Below, in pieces: positions 12,126-23,930 of a stretch of 64,000 nucleotides of DNA. Within the stretch, counting starts at the first letter, position 1; every line of letters begins with the position of its first letter. The stretch lies in the NCBI GenBank assembly GCA_950106755.1, contig OX467084.1, positions 34,289,213 to 34,353,212 of the forward strand, written 5' to 3'. The stretch is from Climacium dendroides. Its lineage: Eukaryota; Streptophyta; Bryopsida; Hypnales; Climaciaceae. A program made the translations under genes and the position numbers. The notes below the pieces were generated by a model. It did no database searches and was not told the origin of the DNA. It saw only the letters and a program-made list of their open reading frames with translations.

Positions 12126-13022
12126 CCCCTAAAGTCTCATTGTCCCCATGGGGGACAAAATGGATTTCAGGTAGGCTCCTATGGTCTCAATATTTGTTGT
12201 AATTTTCTGAATCTTTTTGTGAAGATAGGAAAACACATTAGCTTTCCAAAAATATAATTTTTATTTCAATTAGAGCCTAGGAGCAAAAGTTATAGAACAA
12301 AAAAAACTTTTTTTTACTCGGCGGGCACACTAAAACCTTCAAAAAAACTGAAAGTAAAATATTTTAAAATTTTTTCTATATAGATTATATTTTTATGTAC
12401 CTGGAAAGATTTGATTCATTCCATTTGGATTTGTTATGAGAAAGTTTTGTTTTTCAGGCAATTAGAGCATCTTCTTGAAAAAATAACTTATTAGAATTCA
12501 TTTCTGACCTCAATTTTCACAATTTAAAAAAAAAAAATTCAAAAGGTCAAAATGTCTTGCTAGAACAATCTCATCGTTGAGATTAGTATATTTCAATTCC
12601 ATCTTAGAGCTATCAACAATTTAGATTTTCCTTCAATCTTGAACCTACTTCTACTTAACAATTTTTTAATGAATGAAAATTAAGTGGTTTCTCTTTAAAA
12701 GAATTCTTAGAATCTTAACTCAATTTTTTATCTTATAATATTATAAAATCAAATCAGTAGAGCAAAAATGATAAGTTATGAAGGTTTAAAGCCAAATATG
12801 TAGTTGAGCAAGGTGCAAAATTTTTTGTTTTCTTCACTTTAAGCACAAATATTTTGCAATCTATGTGGTCAAATTTTGTAAAATTTTTGCCATACATTTT
12901 TACACTAGTCTAGTACAAGATCCTACAGTTAAATATGAAAAAAAAAAAGTTTTTGCTCATTGATATAGAAATGGCAGTTTTGAGTGGTTTTTGGTAGAAA
13001 AGAGGCCTTGGAATTTTAGTGG
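12126..13022 (+). mobile_element. TTAA-bounded inverted-repeat element, 897 bp
   Basis: TTAA flanks lie at 12122-12125 and 13023-13026. The left terminus is CCCCTAAAGTCTCATTG and the right terminus is GAATTTTAGTGG. The interior is collinear with 1435-2346, for example a TTCATTCCATTTGGATTTG block, CTTGCTAGAACAATCTCAT and AAAGAGGCCTTGG near the end. Immediately left of the TTAA the genome reads CTTAGGGG, an oppositely oriented family terminus sharing the same TTAA. Confidence 0.75.
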
Positions 13023-13026
13023 TTAA

Positions 13027-13765
13027 GCCAATAATTGCACCTATTAATTGTGCCGCCTTTCTAAATTAAACCTACAAATTCTTCCCTAAAACATATTGCT
13101 TCTATTCTTGAAAGTCCAGGGTTACTTTTGAAAATTTATATTTTATGCATACAGTGTCCAAAAAATGTATAAAAAGATAATCTATATTATTCTTTGACTT
13201 CCAACAAGATTCAACTCAAAATTGGCAATGCAATAGAATAATGATCAAACATAATTTTATTATATCATTCTATATATAAACATGACATGATGTTTGTAGC
13301 ATTTTTTTTGGTTTCATTTAATTAATATGGATAATGCAAAATGCAATTCATACTAAAGTGATGAAGATATTTAAACCATGTAGCATGGATGAACCATCCA
13401 AAGTTTGAACAAAAATCATTTTACTAATCCAATATTGCCTATATTCATCCTAGAAAAGAGCAATACCATCCCAAGATTTTGTAGCAATTTAAATATTCAT
13501 CTCGTGAAATAGATGGAATATGTTATTGAATATTCCTTCAACAAATGAGTAAATTCTTGCTCAAAACAAAACCTTGATGTCAATCCTCTATTGAAAGTTA
13601 CAATTCAAAGAAGATATAAAGAGTCCTACTAATATACTCTAAACCCCAACCTAACAATTAGTTTGAATTGGTCCAAGTAGCAAGGCATTAAAAGAACTTT
13701 ATTTTTTCTTCTACACATCATGCATGGAAAGAAAGTTTTGTGTTATTTTTACAAGGGATATGTAT
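13027..13765. other. Gene-free AT-rich stretch
   Basis: Nothing beyond AT-rich sequence; no ORF over 60 codons and no clear repeat. Confidence 0.45.
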
Positions 13766-13769
13766 TTAA

Positions 13770-13992
13770 CCCTTAAACAACAAACTAGTGACCATGGAAA
13801 TCATCTATTTTGATATAGTGGGAATCATTGGAGTCTAAAAAAATCTAGAAGCACTCATTGGAAGTCAAAGTACTGTAGAGAATCTCCCCTTTGTAAACAA
13901 AATTCCAAAGATTAATAGTTGCACTTTTGTTCTACACTAAAATATTCTTTGTCATCCATCAAATGCCAAATGCCCACCTTAATGTTTAAGGG
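13770..13992. mobile_element. TTAA-bounded MITE, 223 bp
   Basis: TTAA lies at 13766-13769 and 13993-13996. Termini are CCCTTAAACA on the left and TGTTTAAGGG on the right, a perfect 10-bp inverted repeat. The interior is unrelated to the 0.9 kb copies and non-coding. This is the cleanest short example of the TTAA/CCC-terminus pattern here. Confidence 0.75.
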
Positions 13993-13996
13993 TTAA

Positions 13997-16184
13997 GCAT
14001 TTGGTATAATTGTCTCTTGTAATATATATTAACAATGTATCATGACAAGTAACAAACTAATAGAAATGTAACCCTGGAGTACTATACTCCACAATCATAT
14101 GAGTACTAGCTTAGTAGTGTGCAAAGATGCTAATTTACCTTAGTCATATTGTTTGTAAAATAATTATTGTATATGAAGGTTTGACTCATGTGCCAAAATT
14201 GAATTTCCATGTTAGGTTCTCACCTCACACCATTTACAAGATGACATGTGACATTTTTTTACAAGAATGATTTAATTTATGCCAAATTTGACCTTCATAG
14301 GGTAGTATTATTGTGTTGATTTTATTTCTTCAAAAATAAAATTTTGTAGGTGGCAATAATTGTGCACCTTTGGTGCACAAGTTAATTCAATTAGTGCAAA
14401 TGTTTGAATAGCATGAAAATTTGAATCGTGCAAGACCTCCATGCTACTAATTTAGGATTTTTGGATGTATACGATCTAATTCATATGAATATTTGGATGG
14501 AATTTGGATGAAAATGTACATTCTTTTATATATCATTGAAAATACTATAGATTACATCATAATGAATTTTTCTAAAATACTATGAATTACTATATTAGTT
14601 CAACTTTGCAAATCTCATAATTAGTAAAAGTTAGCGTTATTAGTGTAGTGTACAATGATTGCACTAAGGTGGTGTGTATTGAAACTCCTTTAGAGATGTA
14701 GCTTTTCATCATTCTATATAGGAAAAATGGTTGAAAAATGTATTGAGGTGTACAACTGTTTTGAAAATTTTGATTAATATTGGAAAAGTTTCTTTAAAAA
14801 CACTCCACATTATTTTGTATAAGTACACAAATTAAATCAATTGTTGAGACCTGCATTAATAATACTAATTGACACTAATTCTAAAATTATGCAAATTTGT
14901 GAGGCACTCTAATTATATGGTAGTTCAAAGTATTTTAGATGAAATCAATATAATATAGTCTACATAATTTTTATAATACCTCAAATTCTACAATTTTCAT
15001 CCAATGTTCATCCAATTTTTACACAAATTTCACCCAAGGTTCACACTAGTTGCAATATATTTGTCAAGAATTATCAAAATTAATTGTCAAGGGGTCTTGC
15101 ACTATTCAAACTCTCATACTAATTATCTTTACTATGGTAGTGTAGTGAGGAAAGAGATCCTATTTGGCTATTTGGGACATTTTGGAGTCACCATGTGCCA
15201 ATAGAATACATTTGGAAATTTAAAATGCACATAATTTCTAAACCAATGAAATATGGGTCTCTAACTTGAATACTAATGAGCTCCCACAAATATAAACTCA
15301 AAGAAAGAATTATGCTATAATTTTTGTAAAATGATTTTTTCAAAAATAATCTTTCTGTATGGGAAAAAATAAGTCATTATACTTTTGTGCATCTACCTAT
15401 CACATTTCTTAAACTTTAATCAATTATTCAATGGAAAATGCCAACCAAGACCATTGAATACATATAGTATGAAAGTTTTAGAACTCAACTCAAGATGTAT
15501 TTTATACCGTTTCTAAAATTTATGTATGCATTCAAACTATCTTAGACTACTTACATCTACACATTTTCAAAATTGGTTTATGGTTTTTGTGCACTTCCAC
15601 TTCAATACCCAAAAAACTCACCAAAAAATCAATTCATTTTTAAAATTAGTTGGGGTGGTTGCCGCCCTTAAAGCCAATAAGGTGACCACATCTAATTTTG
15701 ACCCTATTCTAAAATCGACCCCTAAATATTTTTGCTTAAAATGTACTCCTAATATTTATAATAATCTAGGGTTGGGTTTCAAAAACAACTATTTTTAGCA
15801 CTTTGAAAATTTTATAGTTTATTCATGCAATGTCCAAAAAGTGTATTCAAAAAGAATCTGGCAGTCCAAAAAGTGTATTCCACTTGGACCTATTTTGAAT
15901 TAGGCCAACTTAAAATTTTATATGTCATTGTACATGACCCCAATGGAAAAATTGGATTAAAGGTACATGACCACTCAAATTTTAACATTGGGGTCAAATT
16001 TTTTGGCACTAAAGTATTGCTACATAAGCAACCATGTGATATAAAAGAAAAATGATCCAACTTTCAATTTTAAAGACTTTGGGCTCAATTGATGATCTAT
16101 AGAAACCTTTCTATTGGTTGATTCTGGTAGCTTTAATATCAAGGTCCACAATTAGGCTTGAGGGTTGCCATTATGTGAGCCTAG
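13997..16184. other. Gene-free AT-rich stretch
   Basis: ORFs at 15004, 15526 and 15825 (66-90 codons) are isolated, lysine/phenylalanine/asparagine-rich from base composition, and show no domain. A phrase GTCCAAAAAGTGTATTC occurs twice near 15831 and 15866. No gene is supported. Confidence 0.5.
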
Positions 16185-16375
16185 GATCATGAGCACATGA
16201 ACATAGAAGACTATACATCTATGTTATAGGTGTCTATATCACAAAAACCTTCTATGATTACAAGGTACCTATGTTATAGACACCTATATTATAGGTGTTT
16301 ATGTTATAAGCACCTTCTACAATTGTAAGATATCTACTTATACATATGTTCAAGGTTCATGTGCTCACATGCTAG
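16185..16375. repeat. Imperfect foldback (hairpin) repeat
   Basis: ATGAGCACATGAACATAG near 16188 pairs with GTTCATGTGCTCACATG near 16349. Between them, blocks such as CTATGTTATAGGTGTCTATA and CTATGTTATAGACACCTATA alternate in opposite orientations. This is probably a small foldback element. Confidence 0.5.
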
Positions 16376-17047
16376 CATCGTCGAATTGGGCTCTAATATA
16401 AACCTAGTAGCTCTTAAAGTGGACACCTCCTAAACTACCACTTTTTGCTATTGTGCTTGATTACTTTTATTAGATTGGTTGAATTTTCATATATTTTTTT
16501 TGGCAAGTAAAAAGAGGTTCCAACATGCCAAAGAACATGACATTTGGATATGTATGCTAAAGTTACAAAGGGTCAAATTTTTTATGGTAAAGGTTCTAAA
16601 ATTGTTTCTTCTACGTAGTTACACATTTATTTTGGAGATGTATAGTACGTAGAGTAATGATGATGATTCTAGGTTAGTAGCACAGGGGGAAGGTTTTAGG
16701 GTGCATTCATAGAATTGGCTAAAATTCACTCCATTTCTATTCAAAATTTTCAATAGCTAAATGTACGTTGGAGAAAATCATTGGAAAAAAAAGAAGATTT
16801 TAGCCAAGATTGCAACAAACAACAGAATTTGATAGCCAATTTGCAACTTCTTCCACATTAGAATTAGCATTTATTTAGTGAATTTTGTGTTGTAGTACTC
16901 CCAATAATCCTTAAGAACTTGCAAAATCCTTTCTTTTCTGTTTTTTTTAATACTATACTCACTCTCAAAGTAGCCAAAGCCCTTCCCAAATTTCCCCAAA
17001 CATGCTTGATTGTCTTGAAGGTAGCATATTGCACTAAATTCCATAAC

Positions 17048-17270
17048 CTACACTAAATAGTGAAATTAGGTTGCCTTACTCAGGAAAGTTACCTCATGAC
17101 TCACCACTCATCTAGGCACAAGCAATTCTCTAAACCCGAGTCATGAACCAGTGCACCAACCCGTGCAACACACATGGTACTGCATCCATCTACACTAACT
17201 GTACGTATTTATATAGTGTGGAATGTTGAGAATTTAGTGTGGGGCAACCTAATTTCACTATTTAGTGTAG
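17048..17270. mobile_element. MITE with perfect 28-bp inverted ends, in the LHC-like promoter
   Basis: CTACACTAAATAGTGAAA (start of the left arm, 17048-17075) is matched exactly by its reverse complement at 17243-17270. The whole element is 223 bp and ends about 310 bp before the LHC-like start codon. A TATTTATATAG stretch at 17206-17216 lies inside it. No unambiguous target duplication is visible, so the superfamily is open. Confidence 0.75.
17206..17216 (+). promoter_or_regulatory. Possible TATA box for the LHC-like gene, inside a MITE
   Basis: TATTTATATAG is the best TATA-like string upstream of the ATG at 17579, about 365 bp away. If used, the element at 17048-17270 supplies the core promoter. 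This is a motif match only. Confidence 0.3.
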
Positions 17271-17578
17271 TTTTGCTCAGGGCAGTTGCCTTGGTTGGGG
17301 CGCCCCGGCCTTGGCGCCAGTAGCAATTCAAATGCTCCAAACGAGTTCAATGAAGCCACGCCTCCGCCCATATGCCACACGTCTAAAAGCCTTCCCATCT
17401 TATCCTTCCCTTGCCTCTCCTCCACTTGTCCATCTCTTTCACTCCCCCCTCCATAGCCACTGCTCACAAACTCAAAATCATTCCCAAATTTCCTCAAACA
17501 TTTCTCCAAAATTTCCTCCAAATTTCCTCCAAATTCTGCACCAAATTCCTTCTCCCCGTGCTCCCCGATTTGGGTTCA

Positions 17579-20500
17579 ATGGCGCAGTGTACACTCCAGA
17601 TGCGGGCGGCAGTGGTCGCCGGGCGAGGGGAGACTCCTTATTCTTGCGCCAATGGTGGTAGCATTGGGGCTTCAAAGTTGGCGAGCGTCTCCCAAGGGTG
17701 GCGCTCACTCAATGTGGCGCAGTTGCGAGTGGCCGCGACTTCGGGACGCGTGTCGAGGGAACACAATTTGGTCGCAGGTAAGGCTCGGGGAACAATTCGG
17801 GTTAAATTTGAATTGCTGTGAAGGTTGTGGGAATTGTTAGGGTTCGAGGGTTGCGTAAATGGGGAATTGAATGATGAAGCGTTCTTGTTGTTCTGGTGTT
17901 CTGCGCAATTGCCGTTGTCTGCACTCCGTTTCGGCAATTTTTAGTGAGGATTGGATGGGAACTGCAGCTGGAAGATATGACTAGTAGAGATATTTTGAAC
18001 AGGAGCCGTCTAGGGATGGGGTTTTGTACTGCTGGAGAGGGTTTACGATTCTACATTCTTAGCGTTTTATGTTTGTGGCCATAGGCGCATTGCCGTTTTC
18101 CGATGGAAGGGAGAAACCCGTCGAGGGTGGATGGGTTGTTAGGGTTTGAGGGGTTGGTGGTTGCGTAAATGTTGAGGTGGAATTGAATGATTAAGCATTC
18201 TTTTTGTCACGATGTTCTGTGCAATTTAACGTTTTGTGCAATTTGACGTTCTGCGCTCTTCGTTCCGGCACTTTTGAGTGAGAATTTTATGGGGAGAGAT
18301 ATCGAATTGGGAAAATTCGCTGGAAGATGTGACTGGTAGAGACATTTTGAGCAGGAGACATCTAGGGATGACTGTGTAGACAGCAGGAGGGGGTGCCCGA
18401 TTCTACATTCTTTTCGTTTTATGTTTATGGCCGTAGGCACATTGCCATTTTCATATGTAAGGGAGGAATTCGTTCTTGTGTCTATTCAGCTGTTTTGAGT
18501 GTTTTTAGGGTGCGTAAATGATTCTAAGTGCTTTAATGTGGGTCTTGTTTCCATTTTGTTCCCATTTTGTTTCTTATAAATGAGTTACGAATTTTACGAA
18601 TTTTGGTACGAGGGTGGATAGGTTTTGGCTCTTCAGCTGTTGCTCATTGATATATTTACTAGAGATTTCAAATATGAGTTTGTTAGTAACATGTATTTCG
18701 CTTACCCTCTACCCTGGCAAAAGGTCGCTCAGGAGAAAGGATTCTCTATCCTGGGCCTTGATTTCTGAAATCCAAGACCTAAGGTAGTGAACCATAGGAA
18801 TAGGACTATGGTTATGGAAATCTCCACTCTTCTGGATTTGGGGCATCCTTCAAGCACATTGAGTTTTCCGCCCAGAATATCATTCGTGTGCAAGAGAATC
18901 TTTTTCATGAGACCTAAATCAAGCATCGCCCGCGCCTCAGTGAAATTTACCAATTGGTTGTTGGAGATTACATTTTTGTACGTCAGTAGCTTTTTTGGCT
19001 CTGGACCAAAGGGAAGGTGACTTTGCATTGGCTTGAGTAGGACCTTACTTGAAAAGCCGTCAGGGACAGAGCCGAGCCGCTTGTAGTGTAGCTGGAAGGT
19101 TGGAGGATACCGAAACCCCTTAGTGTTAAGTGTTCCGAAGTCTATCTTCTATTCTAGATTATGAACAAAGTGCTTCAAGGAAATGTCCAAGTAACTTCTC
19201 ATTTATGCAAACTAATACTTGAAATTTGAAATGAATTTCTTTTTTCGTGACCAACCAATTTGATGAATTTGAGGTAAATAGCATATTTGTACAAAAACAT
19301 GCAATTATTTTAAGAAGGATGCAGGCATCAAACAGTCAAGCATATTAACCAATATGTGCTTTCATTGGGGGATTACTTAGAGCTCACTGGAGAGATCATT
19401 TTGGGTACTACAAGAGCCAAATTCTCTTGAGATCAAATTTTTCTCACTCAATTGTATGATAATTCCTTATGTCATCATTCATTCAAAGTGAGGTTGTAGA
19501 CCACTATTGGAGGGCCAGTAGGCAATCCCATTTCCTTTCAAACATTAGTGGTCACAGACATTTAGCCAAACCATGCTTACACCTATCTTGAAATCCTACG
19601 AAATATATTGGAAGAGATGAGTCGGTGTTGGCAGCACCTTTCAGTACAGGAGACGGGATCAGGTCCCCAATGTTTTTAGTATCCTCTCCCTTAGTTTACA
19701 CAAATTGGCGCTGATTCTCATTATGCTCAGTCTCAGTCTCAGCTCAATATGAAAGATTACATGGTAGGGATTCGCATTCTTGAAGTTCCCGATGGAGAGA
19801 GTAACGGTATCCATTTTTACAAGATTTTGTTTTTTGTGGCGCAGTGAGGGCTGCTGAAGAACCGAATGTAGAGGGAGACGACATGAGTGGATTTGGATTG
19901 GGAGGCAAAGGGTCCTTTTTCGGGTTTGGGCGTTATCAAGAGCTTCAAGTGGGTCGGCTTGCTATGATCGGCTGGACGGTAATCTACTCACCCTTTTCAA
20001 AGTTCACGTTATTTCATGTCTACTTATCTGTTTTTGCTTTCCATTATTGCGGATGGATCTGCCCCGGTCTTTTTGATAAGTACATGAGATTCAAATTCTG
20101 CTCTCCTCATGAGTTGACAGTGTACTTGGTAACTTGTGCTGAGCGAGAAACATGCTCGATCAACTTCTTTATATAAAAGATTGCTAGTCTACGATAAAAT
20201 CATGGTACATTACGCACCTTTAAGAGGGAATTTGGTTCTCTCACTTTGGGAAGATGATGTGCCAAGGCATGTCAAGTCTTATCACCAAAAGTGGTCTGGG
20301 GTTTGACTCCATAGTTAACCCTTAAAGGGTTAAAGATTATGGTTTAAATTGACCAATTGTGACAAACATACTTTGAGAGGGAACAAATTCTACACCACCA
20401 GAATGAGCGAAGAACTTCCGTGCGCTGATTAAAAAATAATTGAAATTGTACAAAAGAAAGTCTTCATATGATCTACTCAAACCTGCTTAAAAGAAAGATG

Positions 20501-21592
20501 TGATGCCAAAGTCAGCCTTTTGCTCCTTTCGGAGTTAATGTATGAGTCTCTCTCAACTTTCAACCAGGTCTAACAAGACAATACTTCACCATTGAGGGGG
20601 CATCAACAAGCCCACCATAGCATTGTTTTGCCTTGCTCGTGGTCAGCAAGAGGTGCTAACATAGATTCACGTTTAAATAGAGTGAGAATGTTGTTAGTCT
20701 ATTTTCGAAAGAGAGTTACAATGCACCTGAGCTGAATTCGTGTTTAAATTTTTCTCGAGTGGTGTTCTTTGCTACCTTTGGCTTTTACCGGAAGAGAGAT
20801 AGAGCCACCTCAGGTACATGGTTTATTTTATTTAGTGTATGATACACAATGTTGTGTTCCTGTGAAACACTAAGTACAACATTAATTAATGTACCTGTTG
20901 ATAAATACGGAGTAACATTTACTGCACTTTGAATCTCATGCTTTGGATCTTGAGTTGGACGCTTGTTGACTGGCGGCATGAGTGATTACTCGCTGAGAAG
21001 CTTCTTGATGTGCCTGTAATCCTTTCAAGTTGCCATTTTTGGTAGTTCTTTATCCTAGAAACTATGTAGAAATTTTTCGGCTCTCTAGATCTGGTGCTGA
21101 TAGTAGTGTACTGGCGTGGCTCTTTTGGACAGGCTGCTGTTGTCATGGAGGTGATAACTGGCAAGGGTGTACTCGGGCAACTAGGAATCAACCCCTCGAC
21201 TGTGAAGGGACCTTTCCTTGCTGGTTTTCTATTTCTCTTGATCGGTGGTCTTCTTGGTGGTTACGTTGTCATCAACAACCCCCCAGACGTCAGCAAGGCG
21301 CCTCCCAATGAAGGCGATGGGTTGCCGCGAAATCCTCTCCAGACCTACGATGCCAAAACCTTGGACCCTCTCACAACGTACACACGAGGTGGAGTAGTGG
21401 ATCGACCCAGTGGACAGGTAGGTTTCTTAATAAAAAAAAGTATATAATTGATTTTCCATTGGATTGGTCAATCCCTGTTCGTTCACGGGGTGACACTGTA
21501 TTTAATTTAAGCAATGCTTTTTTTTTCCTGTTTCTGTGCAGAAGGGCAAGGAGCCATATGTGTCTGACCTGGATCTTCCTCCAAAGAAGTAA
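17579..21592 (+). CDS. Plastid LHC-like (PsbS/SEP/ELIP-related) membrane protein, 222 aa
   Basis: There are four exons, 17579-17777, 19845-19978, 21133-21417 and 21542-21592, with GT-AG sites and continuous phase (669 nt). Residues 1 to about 66 are rich in A, S, R and G and poor in acids, a typical chloroplast transit peptide. Residues 99-109 read ELQVGRLAMIG, the E-x3-GR-x-AMIG chlorophyll-binding helix motif of light-harvesting-like proteins. It runs on through WTAAVVMEVITGKGVLGQLG, closest in feel to helix I of PsbS. A second hydrophobic segment follows at 138-158 (PFLAGFLFLLIGGLLGGYVV), then a proline-rich soluble tail ending DLDLPPKK. So one LHC-type helix is paired with one non-LHC helix, unlike the four helices of PsbS or three of ELIPs. 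The family acts in thylakoid photoprotection or pigment handling; the exact orthologue is not identified. Confidence 0.85.
17837..18480 (+). repeat. ~302-bp tandem duplication in intron 1 of the LHC-like gene
   Basis: TTAGGGTTCGAGGGTTGCGT at 17837 recurs as TTAGGGTTTGAGG...TTGCGTAAAT at 18139. The shared order continues through GAATTGAATGAT, GGAAGATATGACTAGTAGAG / GGAAGATGTGACTGGTAGAG and ATTCTACATTCTT. Copy 2 has a small internal AATTTGACGTT-type duplication. The ORFs crossing it are not genes. Confidence 0.85.
20315..20333. repeat. Palindrome TTAACCCTTAAAGGGTTAA
   Basis: Two TTAA-family termini (CCCTTA and TAAGGG) meet with no interior inside intron 2 of the LHC-like gene. It reads as an extreme internal deletion of a TTAA-bounded element, or a chance palindrome. 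Confidence 0.5.
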
Positions 21593-22739
21593 AGCAAGCA
21601 AGCATGAACTATGGTAGTCGAAATCCCACAATTCGAACGCATGTAACATATTGTTAGTCGAGTGTTATGCTGCAAGGGATTAGACTTGCAATTTTTTCGT
21701 CTCAAGTGCAGTCTTTATTGCCCATGAAGCTGTCTAGTATATGGTGTATTTTGTGTGCTGTAGGCGTGATAGAATAGGAACCTCTCCGTGGCTTACTTCT
21801 TTCTGTACAAGTTATTATAAGGGAACCAACCCATTTCCGATCACTCAATCAATTGATTATATCTGGAGCGCTGGTATGTTGAGTGGAAAAGTTTCCCCGT
21901 GCAGAAATAGAATTCAGAAGATTCCATAATTTTTCACAATTTTATTTCCCAAAACAAAATTACCATGAATTTCTAGGTCATCCTATTTTGGACCAAGGGC
22001 TAGTTGCAAAATCAAGAGTTCTGTAGCCCAATTGTAATGTGCCATTCTTGATCACTTACTCATCTTGCACTTGCATGGAAATACACCACCTTATGTTGCC
22101 AAAATGAAGGGCGATCAAGAATGGGTTGACTCCTATAATTGGACATCAAGTTTAATGTTTAGGGATTAATTATGTGGTTAGCAAAGAAGTAATCAGTCAT
22201 CATCCAATAGAACAATGTAATGCAACCTTTGAGCAAGTATAACTTATGCAAAGCCTTGACTCTCTTGTAACCTCTATAGCTCCTAAATTAGACGTGCTTT
22301 CCTAAGGGTGAGAGGTAAACATGTATTTACAAAGAAGGAAGAAAGAATGTAACCCGATGTGATTAGATTGCATGCAATTATGACTTGTTGAAATTACAAG
22401 TTGATTAAAAATTCAAATATGATTTTCAAAATTAAAAGTAAACTTAGAACCAAAGAGAGGATGACTTTCAAGACTTTTAGGGTGTGCTTATCATTTGCAT
22501 GAGATCCACTCATGTTTAAATCATTTAAAAAAAAAAAATTGTCTTTTAACTTCTAAAACTTTAAGGATTTGTAAAGATTCAATAAAATGGTTAAATTGTA
22601 ATAATATAGTTAGATTGGGTGTATGTATTGCAACTAAAACTACACTGAATTGTAACCTTGGTGTAGAATTTTTCTACATTCTTGTTTTAAAATGTACCCA
22701 TTGATAGAATAAAAAAATAATAAATCTCTACACCTTATG
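21593..22739. other. 3' flank of the LHC-like gene, then gene-free DNA
   Basis: The 3' untranslated region probably occupies the first few hundred bases. ORFs at 21741 and 22495 are unsupported. TGTTTAGGGATTAA near 22157 resembles one terminus of the TTAA family without a partner. Confidence 0.4.
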
Positions 22740-22894
22740 TTGTTTTGTTTTGTTTGATATGTTGTAATCTAAAGAACTCTGAGGCATTTGGCAACATTCT
22801 TGATATTGCTCAAAAGCTCTTCACAAGGAAGGGTGCATAGACTTTATTTTGTGGCGATTGGGCCTACGGTGTGAAATTTATTGAATTTTAAACC

Positions 22895-23481
22895 CGGGGG
22901 GTGCACTACAAAAGAAGTTCATGAGTGAGGAGCAACCAAATTTTGGACCCCCTAAATTATATCCTAAAATTTTATTTTTTTTCTAAAAGAAAAATATGAA
23001 TAGATTTTTCTACTTTGAAAGTTTATGTTCTAAATTATCAGTATTTTTTTATGTTAATAACAATTAGTTACAATTTTTAGAAGAAAAAAGATACACTGTA
23101 AAGCTAAAAATAACTTTCACACCCCTATATTATATAAGAAAAAAAATTTGAAAAATGAAAAAAAATTCTATAAAATAGCTTTCTACTAAAAGTTTATTTT
23201 GGCTGAATATTGATACAATAGTCATCTTCATGTGATCTCTATAAATATTTTAGTTGAAAAACATGCCATTTTAGTTCATTTTTCAATCCTTTTTAGACAA
23301 TATATCACATGTTATTTAGGATTGAAATTTTTGGCAATAGAAACCTATAGACATTGTTAAACAAAGCTCAAAGTTGTAGGTTGAAATTATATTTTATTAG
23401 AAAGTAATTAGGAAAAGTAGAAATGGGTAGTTAGGGTTTGGTCGCTCCCCACCCATGAACTTCCTTTGTAGTTGCACCCCC
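22895..23481. mobile_element. MITE with ~48-bp inverted ends, 0.59 kb
   Basis: The left end GGGGGTGCACTACAAAAGAA (22896 on), continuing into GTTCATGAGTG, is matched on the other strand by the right end. Read inverted, the right end is GGGGGTGCAACTACAAAGGA, continuing into GTTCATGGGTG. Identity is high over nearly 50 bp. It sits inside the dispersed repeat at 22740-23930, so it is a nested insertion. G-rich ends suit PIF/Harbinger-type MITEs, but no TWA duplication could be confirmed. Confidence 0.65.
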
Positions 23482-23499
23482 TGTGATTTTAAAGTTTTA

Positions 23500-23930
23500 T
23501 AAATTCAATAATTAAATTAAATTATCTTTTATTTTGTAAAAATCATAACTTTCACATTGCCAATCTAAATACCACAAAACAAAGACTTTGCACTCTTTAG
23601 TGCAAAAATATTTCTATTTGTGTCAATTTTGTTGCATTTGGATCTATAGTGTGAAAGCTATGATTTTTTTAGATTAAAATTTTAATTAATTAAATTTATT
23701 TTGAAAAAAATTAACTTCACATGGCATGTCCAAATGCCACAAAACAAAGTCATTGCACTCCTTTGTGGATAAAGCTTTCTATTTGCACCATGAACGCAAC
23801 TTATCACGCTACAATGTTGAGTACAATGCAAAAGTTATTGAATCTCAAAGTTTTTCTAAATTATTTTTTTCTTAAATTTTTTATTTGACTATGGCAATGG
23901 CACAAGGCGTACTAGTATAATTTAAATTCA
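23500..23930 (+). repeat. Dispersed T-rich repeat, right part
   Basis: Continuation of the family also seen at 7440-8060: GGCAATGGCACAAGGCGTACTAG at 23893 matches GGCAATGACACAAGGCACACTAG at about 7778. Two direct copies of an AAATGCCACAAAACAAAG-like block near 23566 and 23730 show internal duplication. Non-coding. Confidence 0.5.

Noticed and set aside
15004..16055. Three ORFs of 66-90 codons as small genes
   Set aside because: Their F/K/N/I-rich composition matches AT-rich non-coding DNA; there is no promoter, splice or domain support.
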